From assembly GCA_907164885.2 (NCBI GenBank), contig OU015493.1, forward strand, positions 62,599,275-62,663,274: 64,000 nucleotides of DNA, written 5' to 3'. The stretch is from Dolomedes plantarius (lineage: Eukaryota > Arthropoda > Arachnida > Araneae > Dolomedidae). The notes below the pieces were generated by a model. That model was not told the origin of the DNA. It did not search any database and saw only the letters and a program-made list of their open reading frames with translations. The number at the start of each line of letters is the position of its first letter. Position 1 is the first letter of the stretch. Position numbers and translations under genes: made by a program. Below, in pieces: positions 25,604-37,485 of the stretch.

Positions 25604-26278
25604 CCAAAAGTCACTGATAAGGGAATATATGGCTCTGTTGTTGTCGGCGCACCCGAGAATTTGCATAAAACGCAAGTAAAACATCAAAATCCAAATTCAT
25701 GACTATGTAGTCGACAGCAGCGCCAGTATTTCGAGCTATAATGGTAAGGAATGAATTCCGAAAAAGTTGTAATAAGCATACAAATGTATAACAAAGAAAT
25801 TTCACTGCAACACCTATTTATGCAACAAATTCTTTTCTCCTTCCTTCAATGTGACCACCTTGCTGGTGGACGACACATTGCATCCTGGACACTACGTTCT
25901 CAACGCCCAAGCGTAACATGACACCAGGAATGTTCATTATAATCCGGGATATGTTACTCTTCAGGGTCGCCAAGTCCGAAACTCGACCAAGATACATCTT
26001 AGATTTTAAATAATCCCACAGAAAGATATCACATGTGTTAGGTCCGGGGAACGAGGTGGCCACGCAAGAGGGAAAAAAAACGACTGATGATCCTTTCATC
26101 TGTAAAGGGATGGGCAACAGATTCCGCACCGATCTTTATAGCCCAAAATACGGGCATTGTTGTTGACTACGAAGTCATGATTTTCCATTCTGTTGTTTTA
26201 CTTGCCTTTTATGCAAATTCTCGGGTGTTCCGACAACAACAGCTGCATATTTCCCCTTATCTGTGACATTTGAAACTA
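25599..26278 (-). mobile_element. Decayed mariner/Tc3-like element with long inverted ends
   Basis: TA at 25599-25600 and 26277-26278 flanks a 676-bp sequence whose ends, GTTCCAAAAGTCACTGATAA on the left and GTTTCAAATGTCACAGATAA read from the right, are inverted. Similarity continues for about 135 bp into each arm (for example GAGAATTTGCATAAAA on both). The centre encodes the C-terminal part of a transposase. The catalytic core and the N-terminus are deleted. Confidence 0.8.
25818..26129 (-). pseudogene. Transposase C-terminal fragment, mariner/Tc3-like
   Basis: The 103-residue frame includes TCDIFLWDYLKSKMYLGRV, corresponding to the PDLTPCDFFLWGYLK block that bears the last acidic residue of this family, and ends VVSRMQCVVHQQGGHIEG. 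The same family tail (GAHIEI) appears in the fold-back element at 7.2-7.7 kb. No DNA-binding domain remains. Confidence 0.8.
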
Positions 26279-26400
26279 TTTTATTTTATTCGGAAACTCT
26301 CTCATGTTGTCATTAGTACCTCTATCAATTTTGGTGGAATTCCAGCTGATAGATCGAGCTACAGATGGCTCCGAGAAGTTTTAGCTTAATAAAAATCCCC

Positions 26401-26417
26401 ATATATATATATATATA
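26401..26417. repeat. Short (TA)n
   Basis: Eight TA units upstream of the LTR-like segment. Confidence 0.9.
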
Positions 26418-26460
26418 AGATTAACGGATCGGTGATCTCCAATAATCACGACTGCACAGG

Positions 26461-26869
26461 GGTTCCGTACAATGTTGTAAACGCGACCGGAGCAAGGGAA
26501 AGGGGAGTCAAACCAAAACAAGTGAAGGCGAGAAAAACATAGGCGTCACAGTTACTGTCTTAACATCTTTTTATTCCATCATATTTCGAGATTTTAGGTA
26601 TACTTCATGATTTACACACTGCAAACTCAGTGTAGGACTAACAGACGTGGAAAAAATCGTCCTGGGCTATCGGAACAGCTCGCAGAAAATATAAAATAGC
26701 AGCACGGGAAAACTGCGACTTTCCAATGCCAGTGCGATAACACAAACAGCCAAGAAGAAGGCAAATTGTTCTCCAGAGTGGGAGTGAAAATGAACTTCTG
26801 ATTGGGCAGTTCACGATACCTGACCTAATACGCTATATGAGGTGATCGTCGCTGGAAGTCTGTGGAACA
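26461..26869 (-). mobile_element. Probable solo LTR or LTR fragment
   Basis: On the minus strand this 409-bp segment begins TGTTCCACAGAC and ends TTGTACGGAACC, so the ends are near-perfect inverted repeats of TGTTCC. It contains a CCAAT box (TGCCCAATCAGAAG), a TATA-like TATTTTATATTT and an AATAAA, in the order U3, R, U5. No internal retrotransposon sequence adjoins it. I see no matching target duplication, which lowers confidence. Confidence 0.45.
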
Positions 26870-27112
26870 TTCTTCGTTATATAACGTTGTTGGCGTGTGG
26901 CTTTAGGGGGAAATCTAATAGTTTATTTTGGTTATTCCCAGGTCAAAATCAGGTTGAGGGGAGTTATTATATTGCGATAATATAAAAGAATTTTGAATAG
27001 GCATTTCCTTTAATGGTTATACAAAGTTATCGTTTCATATATATCTTCAGGAGTCTCCATTCTGAACGATTGTCTGTCACCCCTATCAACCCCATGTTGT
27101 TTCACAGATTGT

Positions 27113-27172
<60 letters not shown>
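27113..27172. repeat. (TA)n at Tc1 left junction
   Basis: Sixty bases of TA run up to the Tc1-like terminal repeat; TA repeats resume after its right end. Confidence 0.95.
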
Positions 27173-27174
<2 letters not shown>

Positions 27175-27177
<3 letters not shown>

Positions 27178-28587
27178 TCATGGACAAAAAAATTAGCACA
27201 CCAAGAAGGAGTCGTCAAAAAGGAAACGAAATTTTACATACGTAATGACTACTTTGTTATAAGTAAATGATAAGAAAATCAAAGAAAAAGGAAAATTTAT
27301 TTCAGAGAAAAAGGCAAAAGAACGGAGGAGTTAATACTCCGCTGGACCCCCTCTAGCGCGAATGCACGATGCGATACGATCGGGCATTGAGTCATACAAG
27401 TTCTGTATGATGTCTTCAGACATTTCGTTCTATATTTGCTGTAACCTTGCCTCTAATTCGTTCAAACTCGTGGGATGCCCAACTCGTCGTCCCAAATGAT
27501 CCCAGATATGCTCGATTGGAGACAAATCTGGGGATCGGGCAGGCCAAGGAAGGGTAGTAACAGTGCGGAGACAGTCTTGTGATACCCTTGCCGTATGAGG
27601 CCGAGCATTGTCTTGTTGAAAAATGGCTCCTGGGAGCCGTTGCATGAGTGGCAACACATGTGGTTGCAAAATTTCATGAACATACCGCTACGCTGTCATG
27701 GTGGCACTGAAAAATACTAGGGGTGACCGTGTATTGTAGGCAATGGCACCCCATACCATCACACCAGCTATGGGAGCGATGTGTCGTTGTACAGCCAAGG
27801 CAGGATTGAAGCGTTCACCACGGGCTCTCCACACACGAACACGATTGTCATCACTGCCGAGATTGAATCTGGATTCGTCGCTAAAGACGACCTGGTTCCA
27901 TTCCGCTGCGGTCCAGTTTCCTCGTGCACGGCAAAACTCCAAACGGAGGCGTCGATGGGTGGGCGTCAAGGGCAGCGCACGTAATGGGCGCCGCGATACC
28001 AACTGTCCTTCAGCCAGGCGCCTTCGTATGGTTCGAGAAGACACAGAGGCCCCTAGTGGAGGTGCTACCTGTGCCTGGATGGCGGCCGATGAAGCAGTTG
28101 GCTGTACGCGTGCATTTCTTACGATGTGGCAGTCTTCTCGACGACTGGTCTGTCGAGGGCGTCCTGAGCCTGGTCTTCGTGTACATGACATCTCTCGGGT
28201 CGACTGGTCCCAACACCTCCTCACAACACAATCAGAGCGGCCTAATTGACGAGCTACTCGCCTAGCTGACCACCCACCTTCCATCATCCCGATGATTATC
28301 CCCTCTCAAACTGCGACAACTGCTTATATTGTCTTCGAACATGGCGTAATGGCATGTCTATCTCAGCTCTTCCTTTGTAAATGATTCAGCACACTCAAAC
28401 AAGCTTTGGTTACCTGTTTTATACTCCACAGAGTACGATGTTCAACGCTCTCTACCGACTATACGTAATGCGCAATCACGCTGCATTTCTAATTATTTGC
28501 ATATCTCCCCGACATGTACCTTCATTGCAAGTTTCGTTACGATCCCGCAATTATTTCTTGGTGGGCTAATTTTTTTGTCCATGAGTG
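27175..28587 (-). mobile_element. Nearly complete Tc1-like transposon
   Basis: The 1.4-kb element has inverted ends CACTCATGGACAAAAAAATT, with about 33 nearly identical bases on both sides, and TA sequence outside. It encodes a single transposase on the minus strand. Length and layout are those of an autonomous Tc1 element, but the gene carries three lesions. Confidence 0.92.
27331..28355 (-). pseudogene. Tc1-like transposase, three lesions
   Basis: The start at 28355 (MPLRHVRRQYKQ) is supported by family-typical sequence. A one-base deletion near 28302 shifts the frame within the first helix-turn-helix; the frame resumes as GMMEGGWSARRVARQLGRS. The catalytic domain shows FSDESRFNL, FQQDNARPHTA and SPDLSPIEHIWDHLG with the DDE acidic residues present and 32 residues between the last two. 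In-frame TAG codons interrupt it at about 27686-27688 (expected Gln, CAG) and about 27428-27430 (expected Trp, TGG). It ends at GGPAEY and TAA at 27331. With only two nonsense changes and one shift in about 340 codons the copy is fairly young. Confidence 0.92.
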
Positions 28588-28961
28588 TATATATATTTAT
28601 ATACTTTTGGGGAGCTACTTATTTCACCTATATCGTTACGTTGCGAACCTATTTGTCAGCACGGGGTAACGTATCTTTTAGAATCTACATCTGTCCCCAC
28701 TGTTTTTCGTTACTGGAACTGCCGTCAGAATCTGATTGACTTAGGTATAGTTGCTAGGTGTTTTGCTTTCCCATATCTTTTAGTTCATTTATTCGATTAA
28801 TTTCTGGACATATTGATCTGAATATCCTATAAATGGAACTATAAATATTTGATCTAAGCATTTTGTCTGAGTAATCTTGAACGTGCTGGATGGCTAGAAT
28901 ATGCCTTTCGCATAAACACCGACTCCTACTTGGGTTTTCAAAAATACTTTAAAGCAAAAGG
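28588..28961. other. No recognised gene
   Basis: Sequence between the Tc1 element and the solo LTR; ORFs here overlap one another and lack motifs. Confidence 0.35.
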
Positions 28962-29287
28962 ATCAATGTCGTGTAATATTTGAGAAGCTATAGTACTTGA
29001 AACGCAGATGGCTGACCGCGTGTCATGCCATCCTCAATCAAAATGTTTGGCTGACGTCATACGGAACTGGAGGGAGTGAAGAAATAAAAACTGCGTGGTG
29101 AGTGGTAGAAGTTCGGTCAAGATATTGTAAGCTCTTCCTCCCCTGCTTAACAGTTCTTTGAATTTTATGTTTAACAGTAAATAAACATATTCTTTTGGTG
29201 TGTTGTTAAAAGATGGTTGATTATTTCGTGTGCTTCATTGCTCCTAGGCCATAAAACGAACCACGGTGCAGTAGGCACTACAATCAA
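28962..29287. mobile_element. Solo LTR with perfect 5-bp target duplication
   Basis: ATCAA at 28962-28966 and 29283-29287 brackets 316 bp that starts TGTCGTGTAATATTT and ends GTAGGCACTACA, so it has TG...CA termini. Inside are a TATA-like GAAATAAAAAC (about 29081) and AATAAA followed by a GT-rich stretch (about 29180-29205), in promoter-to-polyadenylation order on the plus strand. No gag or pol flanks it, so it is best explained by recombination between the two LTRs of a former element. Confidence 0.78.
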
Positions 29288-31805
29288 TTTCTGTCTATAG
29301 TCTGTTTGTTCAAGGCATCATGCTAAAATGTTGTGAAATCATTAAGCAATTACGAACATATATATGATGTTTTTTCAAGATAAAGATTGAGGTTGAGATC
29401 ACAAGAAAGTATAGTAAAAGTTCATTAGCACTATCCAATTAGAATATTTTTTTTCCAGACGGTAGAATATATCCAAGCTTATGATTCATATCCAAGGTGC
29501 AATGTTAATCAAGCCGTACTGCATTTATGACATCCCATAAATCCCTTTGTAATAAGATCGTTTATTCTAAATAAACTAAGAATTTTCAAGTGTTCTGTTA
29601 GCAGCACATGTAGAAAAAGACTGTTAATTTATTTGTCGGAATCATATGACGATTTTCTACCGACTTTTCTTGTTTCGTCCGGCGTTCCACCAGCATACTA
29701 CTCATTCATGATATGTTTTCAATTTAGCAACTGCGGTAATGAAATTTGCAGAGAAAATGAAGACATGGGTTCTAAATGTCGAAAATAAATTAGAGCTGTT
29801 TATTTTTTTAAAGCAAAGTTACAAAATGAAAATTAGCTAAGTTGCCAGTTTCCCCACAAAAGCCTGGAAAAACGCTTGGCGATCTTTGCTGGCGAAATTC
29901 CTTGAAACGCTTTCCCGATTCGTGATTGAGAGGGAAAAAGCGATTGCTTTTATTTACTGGGCAGGAAGCATGCATGAAGTACTATATCCTTCCTTCCTCA
30001 GTTAAAGACACGAAAAGGTAGGCAGGACATAACTTTTGCGAGAAAAAGGCTGCATCTCGTAACTGCGTTTCGGAGCATTTATTTTTTTTTGTTTAGAATG
30101 GGCGAGACACGGAACTCTCAATAAATGCACATTTTTGTTTCCTTGTCTTAAAAAATGTATAGTGCTTTTAGAATCAGATAATACAAATCTCATATTTCTT
30201 AGGATAGCAACTTTGTCAGATATAGGATTTTTCTGTTGTACTTACTTTACATACATACTGTTTATCTGTACTTTCAGTCTTGTTTTTATCTCGAAATTGA
30301 ATATTTCATAATTCACTGTTTTTTACAGGATATATCTAAATTTATTTGTTTGGTTACTTTGTAGAAATTTTGATCAGCGTTTTTTTAAATCTTTTAGGGG
30401 GGGGGGGTATTCATTAAACTGTCTTTATTAAGAAAAATAGGTAATAATCGTAAAAAAAATTTTCTTTGTAGCAAAATTATTTTGGAAATAAAATGCTTTT
30501 GTACATGATTAATTGTTTCATAAACGGAAATTTTATGAATCCCGTGTTGAAAAAGTTTTCAGTCATTTACCACATACAATATAGTTATAACAATACGAAA
30601 ATATTGCCTTTGGTTGCAATGATATATGAAAAGCTGCACAATCTTGGTGTTTTGCGTCATCTTTTTTTTTTTAAATAAAGCGAAATTTATAATTGTCCAA
30701 GTACTTTTGTTTTGCATAATGATATCATAAAGAGAAAAATATGAAAGGCACACACGAGAAAAATAAATCATAGCAAAATGATAGCTATAAAAAAACATTC
30801 GTTCTCTATAAGATCGAAAGAGAAAAAAAATATGCAATTTGAAGAATTGGTTCGACAGAATTGCTATGTGTGAAACTACAAGTACATTCACATTCAACTT
30901 TAATTCTTTAAAGACAGCTAATTTGCTATCACCTTTTCTATTTTTAGATTTTGTCTTTTACTAACTGTTGTTAAATTAATTTTGATATTTAACTGAACTT
31001 TGATTTTCATCACATTTCCCAGCAGGTATCGCTAGATGCAGTTAGCTAATAAAATTGTCTCATGTTATAAAAAAACGGTTTTAGCGTTCAGAATAATTAG
31101 TGCTACAGCCCCAGTTTTAAAATCGTTTGTCCTAAAAAATATTTAGCGAGATCTAGGCTTATATTCATAACAGCCATAGCAGCTATTCGTAGAGAGTTTG
31201 TAGAGCCGATTGTTTGTCGAATGGGATATTTTACAAATTTTTATTTTACTTAGAGATATAACGTTTCCTGACTTAAGAGTTTGAATTAAACGCGTTGTTA
31301 TTTAGTATTTTTTCGGGCAATGTTATTCGGTTTCTTTATTGTAATAATGGTAAATTTCATTTTGTTAACATAAATCTGTAGTAAGAGAAGGTTGTTGTTG
31401 ATAAGTGGAGTTCTTTCAATTGCTTAGTTTCGACCAATAGACTGGTCAGTGGTCAGATTTCTTCCCATTTTAAAATCTACGTAATTTTTTTTTCTCTCAA
31501 CAATAACACGAACGTCAATAAAATAGTAGTTGGACACCTTAAGCCTTATAAATGGCTTCTTTGGTTACCCATGGCTCGCACACCCTGTGTGATAAAATAT
31601 TTTCCTCTTACACTGCGAGCTCACTTAAATTTAAACGCACGTAAACTAAAAATGTAATTTTGACGTCTGTGTTTTGCCGTCCCGTCATTTGGAAATTCCG
31701 TACTGCTTCCTAATGCGAAATATCTATTGCCAAAATTCTAGATAAAATGAAATCAAATATGTACTCTAGAATGGAAAATAAAAAAAACAATAAAAAAATC
31801 AAAAC
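29288..31805. other. No recognised gene, AT-rich
   Basis: Contains short homopolymer runs (G near 30402-30408) and ORFs at 30493-30897 that look like chance products of AT-rich DNA. Confidence 0.4.
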
Positions 31806-31955
31806 AGTACTCAAAATTACTTTAGTATCAAATAATCTTGAATTGGCAATGTGCCAGAAGACGGAATTACAAGAACTGGGCCAAGAGCTCTTTATTTTTA
31901 CGATATTACTGTGGGTTATTAAACCCCAATTTATCATATTTCTTGTTTGGAGGGA
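31806..31955. repeat. Dispersed repeat, copy 2 (copy 1 at 9.7 kb)
   Basis: Aligns with 9695-9845 in the same orientation at roughly 85 percent identity by eye. Surrounding sequence is not shared. Confidence 0.7.
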
Positions 31956-32154
31956 ACACATAGAAAATGATTTTGGTTTTCTTGCAGTAGTTTACTTTGC
32001 GTAAAATCGATATAATAGTGAAACAAAACTCTTCGCAATGCAAATGAGGATTCGAAATCGATTGTTTTTGAAGATTTTAGTTCATTAGAAAGGCGTAACG
32101 AATGAAATTTTGGAACTGTAAACAAATCAATTATATTCCAGAAATAAACATCTT

Positions 32155-32577
32155 TACCATGTTTTTATTAACTCGCTTTCTTGTTTGTTTGTTTGTGTGT
32201 GTGTTTGTCCGGTACAAATCTTGCAATCGATTTTTAACTAACTTCCCGACTAGCTAGACATTTGAAACTTTTAGAATAGCTCAGAACACGATGACAATGC
32301 ATTATTTTAATATTATTAGCCATCTTTAAGCAGCATTGAATTCATTTTCAGTTAATTTTGCTTTGTAGGCTGGTGCAGCCATCCATCGGCCCGGGACGGG
32401 AATGAAAAGCTGAACGCAAGTTAACTTCCAATTAACTTCATTTCAAGTTGATGGAATAATTTGTCAAAAAAATTTTAAAAAAGTATTTATTAATACATAG
32501 AATTGTCAAGTTTATATGATTCAACAGAAAATTTAAAAACATGGTATATAAAAAGTTCTTTTTATCTTGTAATTATT
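32155..32577 (+). repeat. 430-bp interspersed family, copy 1
   Basis: Four copies of this family occur in the window (32.2, 42.5, 52.3 and 62.3 kb). The left part begins TACCATGTTTTTATTAAC and a complementary TAAAAACATGGTA lies at 32534-32546, so the unit has short inverted ends, though homology continues about 30 bp further to TTGTAATTATT. Shared internal landmarks are GACTAGCTAGACATTTG, ACACGATGACAATGCA and GTGCAGCCATC. It codes for nothing and may be a non-autonomous DNA element. Confidence 0.8.
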
Positions 32578-33501
32578 ACATATGGGTTTATATGAAGATC
32601 AAATTACGCACATTTGAATTTATAGACTGCGAGTACCGGGGAATCGGTCTAGGGTCTCTATACCTCGTGGCCGCTATTTTACTAACTAGACATTTCCTAG
32701 AGATAAGTTTGTTGACGAAATTTAACTTTTTGTTAGTCTGTTACAAACAGCTCCAATTTTTAGAATCCATTTATTTTACAATATTACCCTTTCTTTTAAC
32801 AGGTAACTTGACTGGAAGCTGTGTTTCCACATTTCTTTGTTTTGTTTATTATTTTTTTCATTGAGGCTTCATCTTATCCTCAAAGACTTTTTGTAATAAG
32901 CTTCGTAACAATCCATTATCGTTCTTTTCAACACTCGAAATCCTCTATAATAACTTTTCACATTTACTGGTGTGTGTGCCTGCGCCTAAATTTATGGGGT
33001 TTGATTATTACTGAGTTTGGGACACGTAAGTCCTCTTTTGTAAAACAAGGACTTAACTATCAGGGAACTAGACCGATATAAAAATTAAATATAGGTATAC
33101 ATATATATGTTTGTGTGTGCGTGTGAAATTGGCTAATATTTTGCACTTTGAGATGACTCGATAAATTCGAATAAAATTTTGCTTTACCAATTTATCTGTT
33201 CACCTGTTTCCTATAACACTAAATTATAACAATAAAAATTTTTCGTAAGGCTCTTAACACGAGCCTTACGAAAACGGCATCTAAGAATACTGAACGGACT
33301 TTGGAAAACGGTCCAAAAGGAATGTGGTAAAACTGACATGACAGTAATAAGCAAAAGTTTACTTTCATGGAAAATTCGAGCTAGATCTATTGTCAAGAAC
33401 CATGGCTATCATATAGAAGCAGATCAACACATAAAATACGGCATTTATACATAAAACTTAACTATCAAAATTGTGTCCATAAAGTGCGAACGACCATCTC
33501 T
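32578..33501. other. No recognised gene; one strong small hairpin
   Basis: At 33240-33274 two 14-bp arms (TTTTCGTAAGGCTC and complement) surround a 7-base loop. ORFs at 32541-33081 are AT-rich and motif-free. Confidence 0.4.
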
Positions 33502-33514
33502 ATATATATACATG

Positions 33515-33587
<73 letters not shown>
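33502..33587. repeat. (TA)n microsatellite
   Basis: TA repeats with a few TATACA interruptions on the left. Confidence 0.95.
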
Positions 33588-33591
<4 letters not shown>

Positions 33592-33694
33592 AATTTGATT
33601 TCTTTACTTTAAATTTTTATTTTTTATTATTATGCAAAAGTGGACTTTTTTGCTTCCACTGAAAATAGTAGAGAATTGATATAAGTGTTAATTC

Positions 33695-33798
33695 ATAATT
33701 TTTTTGGGGCATTGATTGCATACATCGACCGTTGTATTTATTATATATATAATAAATACAACGGTCGATGTATGCAATCAATGCCCCAAAAAAATTAT
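33695..33798. repeat. Perfect 104-bp palindrome
   Basis: Two 52-base arms meet with no spacer at 33746/33747 (central ATATAT) and without a mismatch. Each arm contains the family D module AAATACAACGGTCGATGTAT and ends in ATAATTTTTTTGGGGCATTG or its complement. Such a structure can extrude as a cruciform or be transcribed into a hairpin. Confidence 0.92.
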
Positions 33799-34106
<308 letters not shown>

Positions 34107-34772
34107 ATATAGCGTACTCGACTAATTTCCTGTAAGTAATTCTGATTACTAGTACTAAAAAATCCAAGGGTTGGATGTTAAAAAGATCCAATTAGAAGAC
34201 ATTTTTTATCGGTTACATTGAATACACCACTACCTTGAATTCCGCAGATCAACTCCATTACTTCTAAAATAAACGCTCTTCCAAGAAACCTAAGCTATAA
34301 TTGTCTTTAAATCATAAATACCCGTGCAAGGGAGCTATAACAAGCTATACCCTAAAAAGATAAGTCCGGAATTCTTGTCTGCTAAGAATTTCATCGATCA
34401 TCTGCGGGGGCCATGTATTTTTCCTCTGTGTATGTGTGGTCGCTTGACATAAGTCGATAAGAATTGTAATCGCCTGCATTTGGCAGTTCTACCCTTTCTT
34501 TTCATTTCCTCTGTTCTCCCCGTGGAGGGATTACCTGTCAAAGCAGATGCAAGAATAAAAAAGGATTTTTCTTTATCTGGAGCCACATATATTTGTTATT
34601 CTCTAAATTTGGTGCTGTTGTTCTTACGAGGTCATTGACAGGAAGCCTTTTCTGATATGGACAAAGGTTATTTGCTTAGCATGTATGCGAATTAATGAAA
34701 ATTTGAATATAGATCTATTTTAATGTCTGTGCGGCTAGTTATTTGTCATATTACTTACCCGAGAGAGTATTG
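34107..34772. other. No recognised gene
   Basis: Nothing visible beyond a 62-codon minus-strand ORF (34398-34586) without motifs. Confidence 0.35.
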
Positions 34773-35290
34773 CATTTTGTAAATATTGCTAATTTTTACG
34801 CTTCTTTATTAAGTTAGTTGACATCTTAGATCTACAATCTCAGATATTTTGAAAATATTGCTAATTTTTACGGGTCTATTTTAAGGCGGTTGACCTCTTA
34901 GATTTACAATCTCAAATATTTTGCAAATATTGCTAATTTTTACGAGTTTTTATTAAGGCAGTTGATCTCTTAGATCCATAATCTTAAATATTTTGCAAAT
35001 ATTGTTAATTTTTACGCCTTTTTATTAAGGCATTTGAAATCTTAGATCCACAATCTCAATTATTTTGGGAATACTGCTAATTTTTACGCGTCTTTATTAA
35101 GGCAGTTGACCTCTTAGATCTACAATATGAGATATTTTGCAAATATTGCTAATTTTTGTGCCTCTTTTTTAAGGCAGTTGTCCTCTTAGATATACAATGG
35201 CAAATATTTTGCCAAATATTGCTAATTCGCGTTTTTATTAAGGCAGATCTACAATCTCTACAATCCTCTTAGATCTACAATCTCAAATAT
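34773..35290. repeat. 72-bp tandem repeat, seven copies
   Basis: The unit contains GCAAATATTGCTAATTTTTA, then TTATTAAGGCAGTTG and CTCTTAGATCTACAATCTCA. Units differ from one another by roughly 10-20 percent, and the seventh has an internal 11-bp re-duplication around AGATCTACAATCTC, so the array is older than the 14-bp array at 14.2 kb. Confidence 0.93.
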
Positions 35291-36699
35291 TCAGCTTTGG
35301 GAGATTTTTTTCTTAGTATTTTTCTAATCAAAGATTGGCAAATACTAATTTTTGAATTTAGCTACTTTTGTTGGATATAGAGATTCACTTTTAAATGAAT
35401 ATCACGTAGTTTTTAAATTTTTTTTGGATTAATTTTTTACAGGGCATTGAACATTATAGATGTCAATTGCTACGAAACAAAATTAGTCACTTTCATTTTG
35501 AAAATATTACAAAAGAATTTTTTTTTTAATACATGAGCATTGCATATATGTAGATATTGTTTTTATTCGAAGAAAACATAATTTAAAAATATGCACTTAC
35601 TAATGCTTGATAGAAAAATACTAACGGATTTTCTTAGGGATAAATATGTTTGAGGGATATTTGTTGGTAAATTCAAATTTTCACTTGTACACCTGTAGAG
35701 ACAGATATTTATTACCAGCTCTTGTTATAGTATGAGGTATAAACATATTTGTATTAAATTAAAAAGACGTTTTGCAGTGAAAATTCTCTTTTATATTTGA
35801 TCTTCTTTAAGCCGTATTTAGTAGTTTTAAAATGGTATATGATATTCAATTTTACAAATAACATTTAAGACGATATCACCTATTTATCAATAAAAAAGTT
35901 ATACCCGAATTTCATATTTAAATGTCTCAAAGTTGTCAAGAAAACTGAGTTTACTCAAATAATTTTGTTTTGAAATAAATTATATGAGAAAAATCCCCTT
36001 TACTTGTATAATTTATTTTAAAACCTCGTATAATTTATTTTAAAACCTCGTATAATTTGTTTTTCCCTGAGTAAAATACTTTCTTTAATTTACTAAGTTT
36101 CTTTACCGAAATCTTGCATCCACATATTACAGAATGTTCCATATAACTTATCTTTGAAGAATGGCAACATTTCTCATTCTGCGCGTTCCTTTTACTTGCC
36201 ATGATTTTAAATATGTTTTTTGAGCAATCAAAATATATGTAGAGAGAAAAATCTTTCACGAAGGTAGCTCTAATTAAAAATGTTTTTGTTGTTCTTAGTC
36301 GAAACTTGATAAACATTTTTTTACAACATTGTGGTGAAAACAAACTATTCTGTTTCCATGAAAAATTTTTAGAAAACTGGACATTTTTTTTATTATTTTC
36401 AGAAAAACACATTTTAATAAAGAAGGCTATTAAAAAAATAACATTTATCTTTTATTTATCTTTTTCCCCCTCTTATTTAATAATCTATCAAAATGCAGTA
36501 GCTCTACTGATATCAATATTGAAAATATTCTATTAATTACATTATTTTTTAACAGAGTAGTTTCCTCATAAAACTTAAATTTAATTAAAATGTATTAAAG
36601 TTGGGCAGAAAATAAGATTTTACTGCTCCTTTATTTGTTAATTCTTTAATCATATATTAACACATTGCTGAACGGCAATTTTATTTAAATACGGCAATT
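35291..36699. other. No recognised gene; small 22-bp duplication
   Basis: TATAATTTATTTTAAAACCT is repeated in tandem at about 36009-36060. The 125-codon minus-strand ORF at 36035-36412 is lysine- and phenylalanine-rich and has no domain. Confidence 0.35.
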
Positions 36700-37485
36700 T
36701 TATTTATACCCGTGCTTCGCTAAGGAGTACATTCAAATTAAATACAACGGTCAATCTATGCAATTAATGTGAATATATATATATATATTTTATTTATAAT
36801 AAATACAACGGTCAATGTTTGCAATTAATGCCAAAAAAATTATATTTATAAAAAAATCGTAACGGATATTTTCATAGACAAACTAATGTAGAAGAAAATA
36901 TTCAGATAAAATACAACGGTCAATGTATCAATTAATTTGCATGTTTAATATCCATAAAACATTCTAATTTGAATTAAATCCTTAAAAAGCTCCCATCTCA
37001 ATTAGTCTAGTGGTAAAAAATTATCTTTTTCCGTATTTTAATTTTTTTTTGTCAGTTTATTTCGTTGTTATGCACGTGACGAAAAATTAATTTAAATTAT
37101 CACAAAAAGAAAAGAAACCACGTGATCAGTATTTAATAAATTCAATTCTAAAACTCAATCTTTGAAAATTCACCAAAAATCAGAAAATGGAGGTAAGGAT
37201 TCAAAAAGGGTTTCATTGTAAAGGGAATTTTTATGATCTTTCTCGTGATATATATTTTATAACCCTCAGATTATTATTTTAAATGCAAACTTAAAAAAGC
37301 TCAAAAATTTATTTTTAAAAAATGTAAGAAATTTCTTTTCAAAAATCGTTCTTAGTGCACCCCTACACTATAAGAAGAATCGCTATGCAAAATTTCAGCC
37401 CTTTAGGTCCAGCGGTTTGGCCTGTGCGTTATCTGTCAGTCAGTCAGTCACGGATCAGTTATATATATATATAGATAGATATAAT
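36700..37485 (+). repeat. Family D repeat, long copy
   Basis: Begins near ACCCGTGCTTCGCTAAGGAG, carries repeated AAATACAACGGTCAATG modules, then a roughly 500-bp body shared with 61.15-61.75 kb (TGTTATGCACGTGACGAAAA; AAGAAACCACGTGATCAG; CCCTCAGATTATTATTTTAA), and ends with AGGTCCAGCGGTTTGG and a (GTCA)n tail at about 37435-37450. A simple tetranucleotide tail is typical of the 3' ends of non-LTR retroposons, but no reverse transcriptase is present. Confidence 0.75.

Noticed and set aside
27743..28265. Plus-strand ORFs of 113 to 168 codons
   Set aside because: They are antisense shadows of the minus-strand Tc1 transposase.
33240..33274. Hairpin resembling a bacterial terminator
   Set aside because: Everything around it is eukaryotic transposon-rich DNA and no gene lies upstream; it is simply a small inverted repeat.
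34773..35290. CRISPR-like regular array
   Set aside because: The units repeat end to end with no unique spacers and the context is eukaryotic; it is a 72-bp tandem repeat.
36035..36412. 125-codon minus-strand ORF
   Set aside because: AT-rich composition with Lys/Phe/Ser bias and no domain; overlapped by a small tandem duplication.
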